Assembly (NCBI GenBank): GCA_034766995.1
Contig: CM068314.1
Location: 24,651,608 to 24,715,607 of the forward strand
DNA length: 64,000 nucleotides
Direction: 5' to 3'
From: Acanthacorydalis orientalis
Taxonomy: Eukaryota; Arthropoda; Insecta; Megaloptera; Corydalidae
The notes beneath the pieces were generated by a model, which saw nothing but the letters and a program-made list of their open reading frames with translations, was not told the origin of the DNA and did no database searches. How positions within the stretch are numbered: the stretch's first letter is position 1; each line of letters begins with the position of its first letter. Below are positions 13,250 through 24,650 of this stretch, one piece after another. A program made the position numbers and the translations under genes.

Positions 13250-13689
13250 GAATTGTAAAATAATTGAAATTAAACAATAATAATTTTATTATTTAAAATA
13301 ATTTAAAGTATTTATAACTAAAAGTTATAAAAAATAATGATAAAAAATATATTGATAAAATATAATAGGAGAATACTATACGAACTCCTTAACATTAGAT
13401 TATGATTCATATTACAGTATACATTTCAATAAACACGTATACACCCACTTATAAACACATCATTTCAAAAGAAAAGGTTTTAGCTACTGCAATGTTCCTG
13501 TTTTCAATCTATTGGTGAGAGCTTACACGGAAAAAAAGAACATTACAAAGGTGTAATATGGCAGCCCATTTTATGTTCTAATACTTATGTTAAAAATAGT
13601 CTATTTCAATTAGCTTTTTATAACTTTCGGCTTCGATTCTCAATTCATAGAAAAATATAATTATAAGAAGACAGTAGAACCTTTCAAGT

Positions 13690-14060
13690 GATGTATATAT
13701 TTTTCAGCAGACTCATCACCATTGTTAAAAAATCTGTTTGTTTTTCAACAGCCTAAAATTGATCAACAGAGTCAAAATGACTTTCTTTGAGGTCACGCTC
13801 TTGTGTTAAGAATAAGTGAAAGTCGAGTGGTACTAGATCTGGACTATAGAGATAATGTGGAAAAACATTAAAATTTGTTCACTTCAAGAGATTTTGGGTA
13901 AATTTTGAAGTATATATTTTTGCATTAACATACTAAAGGGAATATCAGTTAAAATGACCTCGAAAGCAATACACACGTTTCCTCAACTTCCTCAATGTTT
14001 CAACATAACGTTGGGAGTCAAGAGTTAGTCAATACTCTAAAAGTCTATCAGGTGACAAAT
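13690..14060 (-). pseudogene. decayed mariner-family transposase fragment
   Basis: Read on the minus strand, scattered pieces follow the order of a mariner catalytic domain: RYVETLRKLRKRV; a region in the place of HDNARPH that reads VNAKIYTSKFTQNLL, so the second Asp is lost; then YSPDLVPLDFHLF at about 13811-13850 with the third Asp kept; and HFDSVDQF. Stops and frameshifts occur between the pieces. No terminal repeats are visible, so the extent is that of recognisable homology only. The motifs differ from the other copies here and point to a separate lineage. Confidence 0.7.
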
Positions 14061-14438
14061 AAGTTTTTATTTTCACTTTGTAACTCTAATCTTTCTTCGT
14101 TCGTATTAAGAAATTTAAACTTTATTTATACATTCTAATAATTTATATAAATTTTCTATTAAACTGTTAAATATTACAAAAATTTTACAAACTTGTAACT
14201 TTACTTAATCACACTTATAGAACACTTTAACTAAATAAAATCATCTTTCACTAACATAAATGAAAAATATATTTAAATATTTTCAATATCAAAAACTATA
14301 TTTTATTTAGTTAAATATTTTATATTATTATGAAAATGTCACGTAACTAACTTTAAAATTATTTTTGTATAAGAAACACTTTTTTAAATGGTTTATGTTA
14401 ATATCTAAACTAAGCTTTTAAGAGAATAAAAATGTATA

Positions 14439-14501
<63 letters not shown>

Positions 14502-15400
14502 AATAAAAAAATGTTAAATAAGTAATAATTTTTTAAACAAAAAAAATAATCGTTTAAGCAATGTATGAATACAAGTATCAGCATTGGTTCTAAATGTTTT
14601 TGTGACACAATAAATTAACCAAACAATTAAAATAAATGAAATTAATTTTATTGAACACAACGTGAACAAAACATTAATGTGGGATAATTTCATACTATTT
14701 GTACTATAACGTATGTATTAAGATAATTGCCGTAATGGGTTTTTGTGAATAAGGTGCGCCTCTATTTAGCATCATACTATATTCATTATTCATTGTGTAT
14801 CATTTAAATTCTAGTTAAAAAAACGATGCAATTTTCATGAAAACAGTACACTACTGATCATAGTAATAAGTATATCAATTTTACATAACGTGCAGTTTTT
14901 ATGACAAAGAAAATACGAAAAAACATAAGGTATTAAAAGTATAAAAAGGCTGTCAAATTAAATAAAAATATGCATAATTTGAGAAAATTTATAAAATGAA
15001 AATAAGTTAAAATTATATGAGTAGATATTAAACTATTACGAAACAAACGTATTTAAGTAATAAAAAAGCTGTTTCAAATACCATTTTACTTTCCTTAAAT
15101 AAATACTTTTTTATACAAATTAAGTATAAATTATCTATACTTTTTTTAGATTGTTATTAATTAAAAAATTTTTAAGAGAAATCATTCAATTAAAATAATG
15201 AACGTTATTATTTGAAGCAAGAATTTTTTCAATATAAATACAAAAAAAAACTTACAGCCAGCTAGAACAAGTAGGTTTCGTTGTCGTCTGAAACAATATT
15301 AAAATTCTTTTATTCACAGATATCAAAATTGAAATAGAAAAAAGATTTTTTATATTTTAAATAATTTCTTATACTTTACATGTAACTTACAGAAACATAT

Positions 15401-15449
<49 letters not shown>

Positions 15450-15645
15450 TCGTATATATATTCAATTGCATTTATCTGGTGCATTTTTTAAATCTCAGTA
15501 AATCCCAGTGGAAAGGTATTTCTAAGACCTCAAACATTAGGAATATGGAAGAAAATAAAACATTTTTTAATCGTACAAACTAGAACGTCCTTTTCAAATT
15601 TATTTGATAGAAGTTCTGCAGTTTTTGTGACTTATCGTAATCATA
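14061..15645. other. AT-rich stretch with TA tracts
   Basis: Contains (TA)n at 14442-14498 and 15405-15448 and the exon-like segment at 15256-15287. Otherwise AT-rich with no supported gene. Confidence 0.6.
15256..15287 (-). other. candidate 32-nt exon, minus strand
   Basis: Minus-strand 3' splice site AATATTGTTTCAG precedes 15287, and a strong 5' splice site (GCT then GTAAGTTTT) follows 15256. The 32 nt are about 50% GC inside a background near 20%. Frames: one gives TTTKPTCSSW, one RQRNLLVLAG, and one DNETYLF followed by TAG. I recognise none. It could be a microexon, an untranslated exon or part of a non-coding RNA. A chance match of splice signals is possible, but the composition contrast argues for something real. 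Confidence 0.35.
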
Positions 15646-16235
15646 ATAGTAAATTGGTAAAAAAATAATTGCGGTTTATGATTTTCAAATTCAAATACAT
15701 TTTTCTCTTTTTTTGGTTTTCCTAACTGTTTTAAGTAGTCCAGGACTGTTGGAGGAATAACGCCTAACTTTGGTGCAAGCTCACGAATTTGTTGTGCGTA
15801 GCTCTGATTCAACAACGCATTCAGTTAATTGTTATAAATTGAAGAAGGACCCCCGTGATCTTCTTCATCCTCAAGGCTCTCGTCTCCAGCACGAAACTTC
15901 TGGATCCACCATTGCACCGTACTTCCTTTGCAGTACCAACACCGAAAGTGTCGTTTAGTGTACAAGCAGTTCTTACAGCTTTACCACCCGTTTTCAACTC
16001 ATTCAAGAAAAATGCTCTTATTTGCTTCTTTTCCATCTTTAATTCAATAGCCCAATTTGAAACAAAGTTAACAATAAAACCAAAGTCGATGTTACCAAAA
16101 CATAGACCATCAAATGCACTTTAAAATGATATTAACATGAACACGACGAAATAATACTTTCATTGAAAAAAAAATTAGAAAACAAAATTAGAATTCAGAA
16201 AACAAAAATTACAATTATTTTCCTACCAACTAATA
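15646..16235 (-). mobile_element. mariner deletion derivative, ~590 bp
   Basis: The left end (about 15646) reads AAATTGGTAAAAAAATAATT, and the right end, read on the minus strand, TTAGTTGGTAGGAAAATAAT, ending about 16235. They are imperfect inverted repeats of the TTAGGTTGGTAGAAAAATAA type. Inside, the N-terminal third of a transposase runs straight into the 3' end of the element, so the catalytic domain is deleted. The copy at 61107-62007 has its deletion at the same place, so this is an amplified nonautonomous form rather than a private deletion. Confidence 0.85.
15690..16036 (-). pseudogene. mariner transposase N-terminal remnant
   Basis: Starts MEKKQIRAFFLNELKTG at 16036, the usual mariner start with the first helix-turn-helix (compare IRAILLYEFKLG at 29622). 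A frameshift follows FGVGT; the next frame continues to LEDEE-like sequence, and a further shift gives the second helix-turn-helix region, LNQSYAQQIRELAPKLG and PTVLDYLKQLGK (about 15815-15710). The coding then ends in the 3' terminal region of the element. The DDD domain is absent. Not functional. Confidence 0.85.
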
Positions 16236-16456
16236 GGAGCTTCGTTCTACGAGCCAATAATATTTTTTTTATAAAAGTGATTTTTTTAGAACTCCATATT
16301 TGTAGACAATTTTTCCATTTTATATTTAGTAGACTATCAACACAACTTAAATATAACTTTTAAAATCATTTTTTAACTAACAAGTTATGTAGATTTATGT
16401 TCTTCAATATTATATATTATTGTTAGTTTATTGAATCGACGCAAATTTATTTATGG

Positions 16457-16504
<48 letters not shown>

Positions 16505-16599
16505 CATGTTTTCACGTATGTATTCGAGATAGTAACTTTGCAATTAAGACTGGATGACGCAAAAAAGCATTTACGATTCATAGCAAAAAAAAAGTAACG
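16236..16599. other. AT-rich spacer with (TA)n
   Basis: Right flank of the mariner derivative, then (TA)n at 16460-16500. No gene seen. Confidence 0.7.
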
Positions 16600-16850
16600 T
16601 AACGAAAAAGTGCCAACACTGATCAAAACGTCGCGAAGCGATAAGCCAACATGACGTGCTATAATGTATTCAATTTGTTCGTCGGACGCAAACAACACGG
16701 CGTACCGGCTACATTGGTGCTGACAGCGGTCGCTAATTCACGTTGTCGAGCGTCGCCGAACCATTCCGCAGCTTGGCGCCTAACGTCGCGACGTACTTGT
16801 CGCACTTGCACTCAATGCAGGAACATTGTACATACATCACACACACATAC
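16600..16850. other. CpG-rich island of unknown nature
   Basis: About 250 bp with many CpG (GTCGCGAAGCG, GTCGAGCGTCGCCG, AACGTCGCGACG), in strong contrast to the flanks. Frames are open on both strands: plus from 16651 (about 82 codons) and minus reading VRRDVRRQAAEWFGDARQRE at about 16740-16800, closed by stops on either side. Neither peptide is recognised and no convincing splice pair was found. It could be a promoter-type CpG island, a diverged exon or part of an unknown mobile element. Confidence 0.3.
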
Positions 16851-17078
16851 ACCCACTGTGCGGAAAATACGTAACGAATATTTAATTATCATAGTTTAAA
16901 ATTCAAAAATTGGTTAGCCGGTGGGTGAAAATTTAATTTGCGACGTGTTTTTCTGCCACATTCTAGCCTTCGCATCTTTTTTACAACAGTACACATGTTG
17001 GAACGCAAATATATTTTATTTTTTCATCGTGCAAATGAACACCGCTCAGAACGCACCAAATACACACCAGACCACCCC

Positions 17079-17135
<57 letters not shown>

Positions 17136-19472
17136 ACCTCAACAAAAATACTACTTAAAATTATATAATTAAGCTTATATATGTTTTTTACTCATTTATC
17201 GACATAATTAATATATAATTTCATTAGTACTCATCATTCAAAATTGTGTGTTATATTATCTACTTTTATTATTTAACATTCAATAAAATTGAATTAGACT
17301 CCAGTCGGAAATTAAATTATACGACGAAAAGAGGAAAAAAGTGATAAATTTACTTATTAGAAATTCAATTCTGCTTTCACTACCTTTTTCAAACAAATTA
17401 TACAAAAAATTCTCAGTTGACAAAGATATAAAATTAGTATATACACCACAGTAACCCTTTTAAACAAATAAAAAAAATCAATAGAGCACTCAATTATTTT
17501 TAAAATGTATGTCACGTACTTTTATTTTTTTTATTGCTGCTCGGAATTCTTTATAATGGAATTTTTTGGAGTGAAAGATACATTATATATTGTGTACATA
17601 TATTTTATAAAAGTTGTAAAAAAATATATATAAAGAGGATGTAATATTCATAAATATTCGAATATTTAAATTATAAATATGTAGAATTAGTAAAAATAGT
17701 GTCAATATGAATGATAAGCATTCTAGAAACTTAATATTTACTTATAGTCGTTCTGTCTAATAAAATCTCAATTAATATGCATTAAAGTAGCATATGCTAG
17801 CAAAGTACAATAGATTCAGTAAACACTGAAATTGTGTGATCCAATTAATAAAGTTATTTCCGATAAGCTAGAGTAATTTACATAATCCTCTTAAGAGTTG
17901 GTCCTCTATTCATATTTGATGAAGGACTTTACAATTTGATCTATTTTATAATCCTCTAGGTGTATGTTACACGCATATACTTCACAACAATGTCACCTTG
18001 TGTGCAGAAACGATATCGTTTGCACATTCGAAAATGTTTAAAATATTATATATATATATATATACACACATTAATATTTAAGAATAAAAAACAAGTGTTT
18101 AATATATAAATCTTCTATGTAAAATGATTCATTTTTGAGAAACTTTTCTTAAAAAAATACATAGAACTTTTTGAAAATCATATATTTTTTTGTTAAACTG
18201 AAAATTGAATTCTGATTTAAAATACTTTTTCTATATTACAATTTTTTAATTGCTTTTAAATAATAACAAATCAATTTCTATTGGAATGAAAAAACATATT
18301 AGAATTTGTTTATGAGTGAAGATCTACAAAAAATTACTAATAATAAACATCATTGTGAAAAGTATACATCAAAACGAGCATACTTTATGAATTTAAAAAA
18401 TAAGTGTTATTTTTAAGTTAATTCGAAAAAATCTATTTTATACATTTAACTTAAATAACAAACCTTATGCCAATAGACCTCTTCCACTGATTTCGAGCAA
18501 CGTATGCACAAAAAAAATTTTAAAGCAAATATCACAATTGATCTAAACGCTATTACTATTCAAATAATACTTTGTGTTACTTAAGGACTGTCAGATATAT
18601 AATTGAATGTAAGAAGTTAATAGAAAGTATATATATATATACTGTGTATGCATTACGAAGAAATTAAATTAAATATTAATTTTCAGCCATATGAAAAGAA
18701 TATAATAATTTACTATGACAAAAATCCGTTATTTTGCAACCAACCCTACAAAAAAAGATAAAAGTTGATTAAAATATGTTATCTTGTTCATTATATTCGA
18801 CAGATAAAAATCGTTATATCTTGTTTTATGTGTGGAAAACTATCGCAAAAATTGCAACAATTAGATAAATATAAAAAAAGTATAACAAATTACACGAATC
18901 AGCATAATTTTTTTAATTGGTGTTCATACACATAAAAATATGGCACTTTTATTAATAAGGAAACTATGTAACAAAATTAAATAAAAAATATTAATAAATT
19001 ATTTTCTTTCTTAAATTTACAATTATTATTAATCTAAATTATATATCATTATATGCAATCTATGATAAACTGCGTAAGAAAGAGATCTTCTAATTTGAAA
19101 GATGTAATTTCTCTCTTTTTTGTGCATTTTTAACGCCTTTTCTGATATTCTAATCTTATCTGTACATTGAACTTATATGGACTTTTTTTATATTTCATAA
19201 CTACCAATAGATAATTTCTATTAATTCGTTTAGATTATTCATATTTAAATCTTTTTGTATTTTGCAAAAGATCTCTTCTCACAAGCCAAAACAACATTTT
19301 TTCCGATCAAAAATATTAAATAATTGATTATTTACCAATATAATTGTTCTGTTTATGTCCATTTTGAAGGCGATTCTCTACTTCTTAGAGTACAAGATAC
19401 AGAACAATTTTATATTACAAATTAAATTGTTCTTATACAAATGTACTTCCTGTATATATATATATATATATA
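16851..19472. other. AT-rich stretch with microsatellites
   Basis: Has a short (CA)n near 16835-16860, (TA)n at 17081-17133, 18046-18070, 18628-18640 and 19454-19472. No gene seen. Confidence 0.65.
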
Positions 19473-19645
19473 CTAGGAGGCTTTGGCCCTGCTCGCTGCA
19501 CTAACGAACCCCCGGGCTCGCTGCGCTCAACCACTTGTCAATTATAAGCATGTACATGTAACCGAATGAAACAATAAACATTTTTTAAAACTTATTTATG
19601 TCTATATAATCATACTCGCAGATATATTGCAACTTTGCTGTTATA
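19473..19645 (-). mobile_element. CTAG-ended hairpin repeat, copy 1 (3' half)
   Basis: Minus-strand copy of an interspersed repeat that recurs eight times here. Its 3' end is CTAG (19473-19476) followed outward by T and (TA)n. Next to it is a GC-rich block with degenerate GCTCGCTGCG units, then the body motif AACCGAATGAAACAATAAAC. The copy stops at the internal TATATAACAGC site, so only the 3' half is present. The 3' structure (hairpin next to CTRR, insertion before T) fits a nonautonomous Helitron, but the assignment is inference. Confidence 0.75.
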
Positions 19646-19656
19646 TATATATAAAT

Positions 19657-19840
19657 TCCCGGTTTTTTGAAAATTTTTCCCGGAACCCAATCATGAGACA
19701 ATAATAAAAATCACATAAACACCACACACAACAACCCACACCACACATGCGGATCAATACCGAAAAGGTAAGGGCACCGCACTAATGTCAAGAACAAGGC
19801 CAAACCCGGCCCTGTACAATATTTAAGAGCAATAAAATAC
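19657..19840. other. unassigned block between two head-to-head repeat halves
   Basis: About 180 bp of mixed composition: AATTCCCGG and TTTTTCCCGGAACCC near 19657, a CA-rich part with ACACACAACAACCCAC, then GGCCAAACCCGGCCC. It lies between copy 1 (minus) and copy 2 (plus) of the CTAG-ended repeat, so both outer edges of the composite are 3' ends. It may be internal sequence of a longer element or a separate insertion. Not recognised. Confidence 0.35.
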
Positions 19841-19848
19841 ATTTTTAT

Positions 19849-19880
<32 letters not shown>

Positions 19881-19886
<6 letters not shown>

Positions 19887-20114
19887 CTTATCCACAAAAA
19901 AATGTTGAGTTTCATGGTACCCAAATATGTGTATCTCATATATAAAACAGCAACATTTCAATCGGTCTGCAATAATGATTATAGACATAAATGAGTTTTA
20001 AAAAATATATTTATTGTTTCATTCGGTTACATATACATGCTTATAATTGATAAGTGGTTGAGCACAGTGGGTCCGGGGGTTGGTAAGCGTAGCGACCAGG
20101 GGCAAATCCCTCTA

Positions 20115-20115
<1 letters not shown>
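19881..20115 (+). mobile_element. CTAG-ended hairpin repeat, copy 2
   Basis: Near full-length plus-strand copy, about 235 bp. It starts within AAACTTATCCACAAAAAA, passes TCATGGTACCCAAATATG, CATATATAAAACAGC, CTGCAATAATGATTATAG and TTCATTCGGTTACATATACA, and ends in the GC-rich block GTAGCGACCAGGGGCAAATC with CTAG at 20112-20115, then (TA)n. The terminal hairpin is eroded here (GGGGCAAATCCCTCTAG). Confidence 0.8.
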
Positions 20116-20166
<51 letters not shown>

Positions 20167-20192
20167 TTATATATATATATATATATATATAT
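20116..20192. repeat. (TA)n between two repeat copies
   Basis: About 75 bp of TA with TTTATATA interruptions, joining the 3' end of copy 2 to the broken end of copy 3. Confidence 0.95.
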
Positions 20193-20197
20193 TAGTA

Positions 20198-20332
20198 TGC
20201 CTATGTACTCATTATCGCAGACAGATTACAAAGTGTTATTTTATACATGTGATAAACATATTTGGTGCCATAGAAACCTCCATGTCATAAATAAATAAGT
20301 CGATGTCATCAAATTTTTTGTGGATAATTTTG
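20198..20332 (-). mobile_element. CTAG-ended hairpin repeat, copy 3 (5' half)
   Basis: Minus-strand 5' half only: CATTATCGCAGACAGATT, GGTGCCATAGAAACCTCC, AATAAGTCGATGTCATC and TTTTTTGTGGATAATTTTG. The 3' half with the GC-rich block is missing; the break is just past the motif equivalent to ATATAGACATA and abuts (TA)n. Confidence 0.75.
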
Positions 20333-20336
20333 TATG

Positions 20337-20370
<34 letters not shown>

Positions 20371-22463
20371 TATATAGAGAGAGAGAGAGAGAGAGATAAA
20401 ATGTATATATAATTCAAATTTTAAAAGTTTGAAAAAAGATACAAATAATTTATTGAAATGTATAATGTGTAGGAAATATTACAAAGTGATCATGAAATAA
20501 ATTAAAAATAATGACATACTAATTGCAACGAGAATAAAATGTATGTACTAAAATACAATAACGATAAATATCTTCTCATAATTTATACTCGTAGCTATAA
20601 TACTGTTTTCTGCATCGTCTGCTAGAAAACAATCAAAGAATAATTGATAATTGAAATAATTGAGGTCACATCAGTATTGTTCGATGTTCAAATACATGAA
20701 AAGATTAATGTCTCCTGTAAAAATAAATTAGTAGATTTAACAAAACAAATTATGTACATTGGTCGCACGCGACGTATTGATTTTTAAATAAAAATCAAAT
20801 AAAGTCTCTCACAACATTCTGCATTTCCCCCAATAAAAAACATTTAATTGTGCATAAATAGTTGAAATACAATGAATGTGACTTGTGACTTGACGTACTT
20901 TTAATTGTACGATGATTTTATTTATATTCTTCATAACGTTTATTGTGGGATGTTAATTGTACGAATCATTTATTTTACAATAGTAGATTTACAAAAGGGT
21001 ACATTTTATTTATCTATAGTGGAATAAAAAATACGCAACAATATCTACTTTATATGTACAAAACTGCAATATACCTCATAAAAGGATAATTATTTTATAA
21101 TATATATATATATATATAAAAATCAATTTTATAAAATAAATAGTTGCAAATAAAAAATAGCAAATAAAAATAGTTGCAAATTCATTTTGCAAATAAAAAA
21201 TATAAAAAGGAGCACGAAAAATAATTATTTGCACATATCTAATAAAATCATTAAAACAAAATGACTACATTTTAATTAAATAATATTTTTTGGACAAAAC
21301 CCAAAATATTTTTATAAACAAATTCATATTACTTTTAGTTTCTTTGAAGTTACAATTATTAAATTAACAGTAAATGAGTAACACAAAAATCAACATCATA
21401 AATCACAAATCAACACATAGAAAACAATTTCAAAACGTTATAAGGTTCATTATACCTGTACACAAAAGAATCGAATGATTTTCTTCATACATTTTATTAA
21501 TAAAGAAAATCTAATTCCGTTTTCCTTCCATAAAAAGGCGCATCTATTCGAACTGAGATTTTTTAACATGCCAATTAAAACATTCTCTAACATAAATTCA
21601 ATATGGAAAATTTTATCAAGTTTTATTAAATAATACTTTACAAAGCATCACTTCATTTTTTACTTGTTTGATGTTTCAGTGCTCAAGGCGGTCATTTTGC
21701 GCGGTAATTGTTTATATATATATATATACACACAAATCTGTTATTTTACATGTTTTTATTTTAATTTTTGAATGCATTTTTCAACTTCAGTACATTTAAT
21801 GATATTAATTCAAAACACTGTTTAACAGGACAAAATTAATAAGTTATTAATTTAAGACTTTGTTAAATTTCAAAATATATTTATCAAAAAAAAAAGTGAT
21901 TAACCTAGAATAAACTTGAATTATAATACACATTAACTACTTTTTTCAAATGAGAGTTATTTTTCTAATTAACTTCTTACAATAATCACTTGTCAAAGTT
22001 TTGAGACACGCCATCAAAAACATTTTTTTATTAATCTGCAAATAACGTGATATTAAATCATATTACTATTAAGAAGTTGCGATAAGTTTATTTAAGTTCG
22101 ATTACATTTTTTTTTCAAGTTATTACATTTAAACCGTGGACGTATGGCATACGTATTGGAATTCATATTCCCTTTTCGTTCAATCAATCAATCAACCAGG
22201 CAGAGAATTTATTTCATTCATAAAAAAGTAATTTATCAAAGTTGAATAGGGCTTGCGTTATAACTGAATAAACTAATATTGGGACGAAATATTGATGTTT
22301 AATAGTTAGATCTACTTTATTAATGTTTCGTTACGTAATGTAAAAAAAATCGATAAAGAGAGCATTTTCATACATAAAAACATTTCGAGCAGAACAATCT
22401 TTGAACAATAACTTTTACACCAACACATACATCAATATTTTTTATTTTATCTATACATGTGAA

Positions 22464-22533
<70 letters not shown>

Positions 22534-22781
22534 ATTTCTTATAATTAAAGAGCTCAATGCAATTAATTGTTTGGAATTTGGTATTGATTGATTTAGTCAT
22601 AGGTAGCGTAAGAAATGATGCAAAAAATATGTTTGAGGAGATTTTAACATAAATGGAACTTTATTGTCAGTTTTATGATCGATGATCCCGTTTTTTTTAA
22701 AAAAAATAAAAACAATATTCAAACGACACTTTTAATTTTATTATACGAATATATGCAGAGAGATTTAATTCCCACATAAAC
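20333..22781. other. AT-rich stretch with microsatellites
   Basis: Holds (TA)n followed by (GA)n at 20339-20396, (TA)n at 21102-21118 and 21713-21727, and (GT)n(TA)n at 22466-22530. Short direct repeats of AAATAGCAAATAAAAATAG type occur near 21140-21200. A slightly GC-richer block near 22130-22200 shows no frame. No gene seen. Confidence 0.6.
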
Positions 22782-23830
22782 TTAATATTTGGTGGACCCT
22801 CCTCTTGATTTTATTGCGGCTTTAATCCGTTGCGGTACGGAATTCAGTACTTCCTCGATAAAATCTTTAATCAATCCTTCGTTCCATCCTTTTTCTAACT
22901 CTGATTTCAATTTACTTATTGTACTCATGTTCGTTTTACTCATTCTATATTTTATCATACCCCAGGTATTTTCTATTGGATTGAAATCAGGACTATTCCT
23001 AGCCACGGCAATGTTGTAACTACAAGTTTTTGTCAGTAAATGGTTACCTATGGCATATTAACAGGAACACTTAATTTTTTATAAAAAATCTTATTAACAA
23101 TGAATAAAATTCTAAATAAAAACTAAAAGTTATCTTATGTGACTTATGGCTTGTTGAAGAATCATGTTGGAAGATTAGGGGGTCGCAATGTGAAAAATGA
23201 TTACCCATCGAAGGTAAAAACTAGTATTTAGAATTTTTTGTACTCTTTTCCATTAATAGAAATAAATAGTATAAATGTAAACTGTAATAAAGTCATTCAG
23301 ACGCACCAATTGGCCAAGACCATTATAAGAAAAACATCCCAAAATTATTTGGGTTTGAGAGTACTTTACAGTTTTCTGGGTGCACTTTTCTAAAAAAATT
23401 TCTCCACTTCGTCGTCGCATGTACTAAAAACTGTCAGAGTAAAAGAGGTTAATTTTCGATTCGTTGGAAAACATTATGACTTTTCAGCAATCCAATGATA
23501 TCCAACTTGCATGGGTTCTTGCCCAGTTTAAGCAATCTTTTTTTATTTAAATTTTCATCATAGAAATTGTTTTTCGGCAGGTCTTCGTGCATGTAATCAT
23601 TCTCCGTCAATCGCCTCCGAACAGTTTCAATACTTATGTTAACAGAAAATCGATTGGATAGTTCTGCTCTTATTTTTGTAGCTGTTTGATATCGATCTTG
23701 TTAAGATATACGAATTAACAAGACGATCTTCTCTCTCAGTGATCCTTTTAACTTCACCAGATCCTTTTTTTCGATCTTCTGTACCCAATTCTCTCTTTTT
23801 TCAAAATTCTTGTCACTGATAAACTTAACT
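22782..23830 (-). pseudogene. Tc1-like transposase pseudogene (DDE type)
   Basis: Read on the minus strand from about 23830 down. REDRLVNSYI leads into RYQTATKIRAELSNRF and ETVRRRLTENDYMHEDLP (paired-like DNA-binding region, 23560-23700). Then come KVIMFSNESKINLF, where the first catalytic Asp of the usual SDES is Asn, and YMRRRSGE with GCFSYNGLGQL, the Gly-rich segment of the family. FQHDSSTSH follows (second Asp, 23161-23163), and last SPDFNPIENTWG (third acidic residue Glu, 22971-22973), ending GGSTKY. The second and third acidic codons are 190 bp apart instead of about 105, so about 85 bp of AT-rich sequence sits between them and the frame is broken. There are many stops. Terminal repeats were not found. 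Confidence 0.9.
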
Positions 23831-24052
23831 ATGTCAAACCCCCAGCATTCAATTAATTAGAAATTTGTTATGTACATATTACATCACATTTTGTATTTTG
23901 CAGAAGTATCTTATAAAAATGTAATTCACTCAATATAAATATAAACTGTAATATAAATATTTTATTCAGATGTGTACAAAATTCTTATTAGGAAACGAAG
24001 TACTACTGATACTATTACTTTTACTAGTTAATTGAAAAAAATGCTTGTGTGT

Positions 24053-24100
<48 letters not shown>

Positions 24101-24239
24101 CGTAATAACATAAAATCACTTTCAACATTATACAATTGAACACAATCCGAAGACAAATATTCTGCTAATACTCACGTTAATCTACAGAAACTACAAACAA
24201 TTGACAAAAAGAAAAGAGCAAACATTGAAAATACCAAAA
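23831..24239. other. AT-rich spacer with (TA)n
   Basis: (TA)n at 24056-24098. No gene seen; the outer end of the Tc1-like element is probably in here but could not be located. Confidence 0.6.
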
Positions 24240-24650
24240 ATTCCTTTATATAACATCTCTGTATATAAAACTTAAAATCTCTGTATATAAAACTTACCAC
24301 GAAAATCTCTGTGAATTAAAGTTCCAAGCGAAAACATAAAACTGATTCATCGATGGTCACTTAGCCTCGCCCCACAAAAACGTTTAATGTATCCGGGCGA
24401 AAACAAATAAAATGCGGACGGACAAAAATACAGTTCACGGTGTACACAATAACAATAGATAAAAAACTGTCTCCACAACAAATCATAAAAAAAAACAGTG
24501 TCACACGCGCAGAACAGCAAAAAGTAAAAGCGTCTATTCTCCTTTTTGTTATGGCCCATCCACCATAAATAACGTCTTCTGCTAAACGACAACTTCAACA
24601 ATTTATCTGAAATGTGTATGACAAGTTGTGTATATCGGAACCCAATATAG
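24240..24650. repeat. short tandem repeat followed by mixed-composition block
   Basis: At 24250-24310 the unit AAATCTCTGTATATAAAACT occurs twice in tandem and once more in degenerate form (AAATCTCTGTGAATTAAAGT). The following 300 bp are richer in C and G (CCTCGCCCCAC, CCGGGCG, CACACGCGCAG). A minus-strand frame at 24347-24601 is Cys- and Phe-rich and unrecognised. This may be the edge of an unidentified transposon. Confidence 0.4.

Larger units (their letters stand above)
8861..13689. other. AT-rich stretch, microsatellites, possible decayed mariner
   Basis: No gene supported. Microsatellites: (TA)n 10049-10079; (TA)n(GT)n 10611-10668; (AC)n(TA)n 10864-10900; (AC)n(AT)n 12363-12422; (TA)n 12984-13020; a long imperfect TA block 13133-13248. 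A block near 9700-9870 is a little richer in GC with no frame. The possible relic at 11250-11400 is listed separately. Confidence 0.6.

Noticed and set aside
15855..16124. Plus-strand frame of 89 codons
   Set aside because: Antisense of the mariner N-terminal remnant at 15690-16036.
24293..24315. 11-nt exon on the minus strand between CACAG and GTG-GTAAGT
   Set aside because: The signals fall inside a tandem repeat and the piece is too short to support without RNA evidence.
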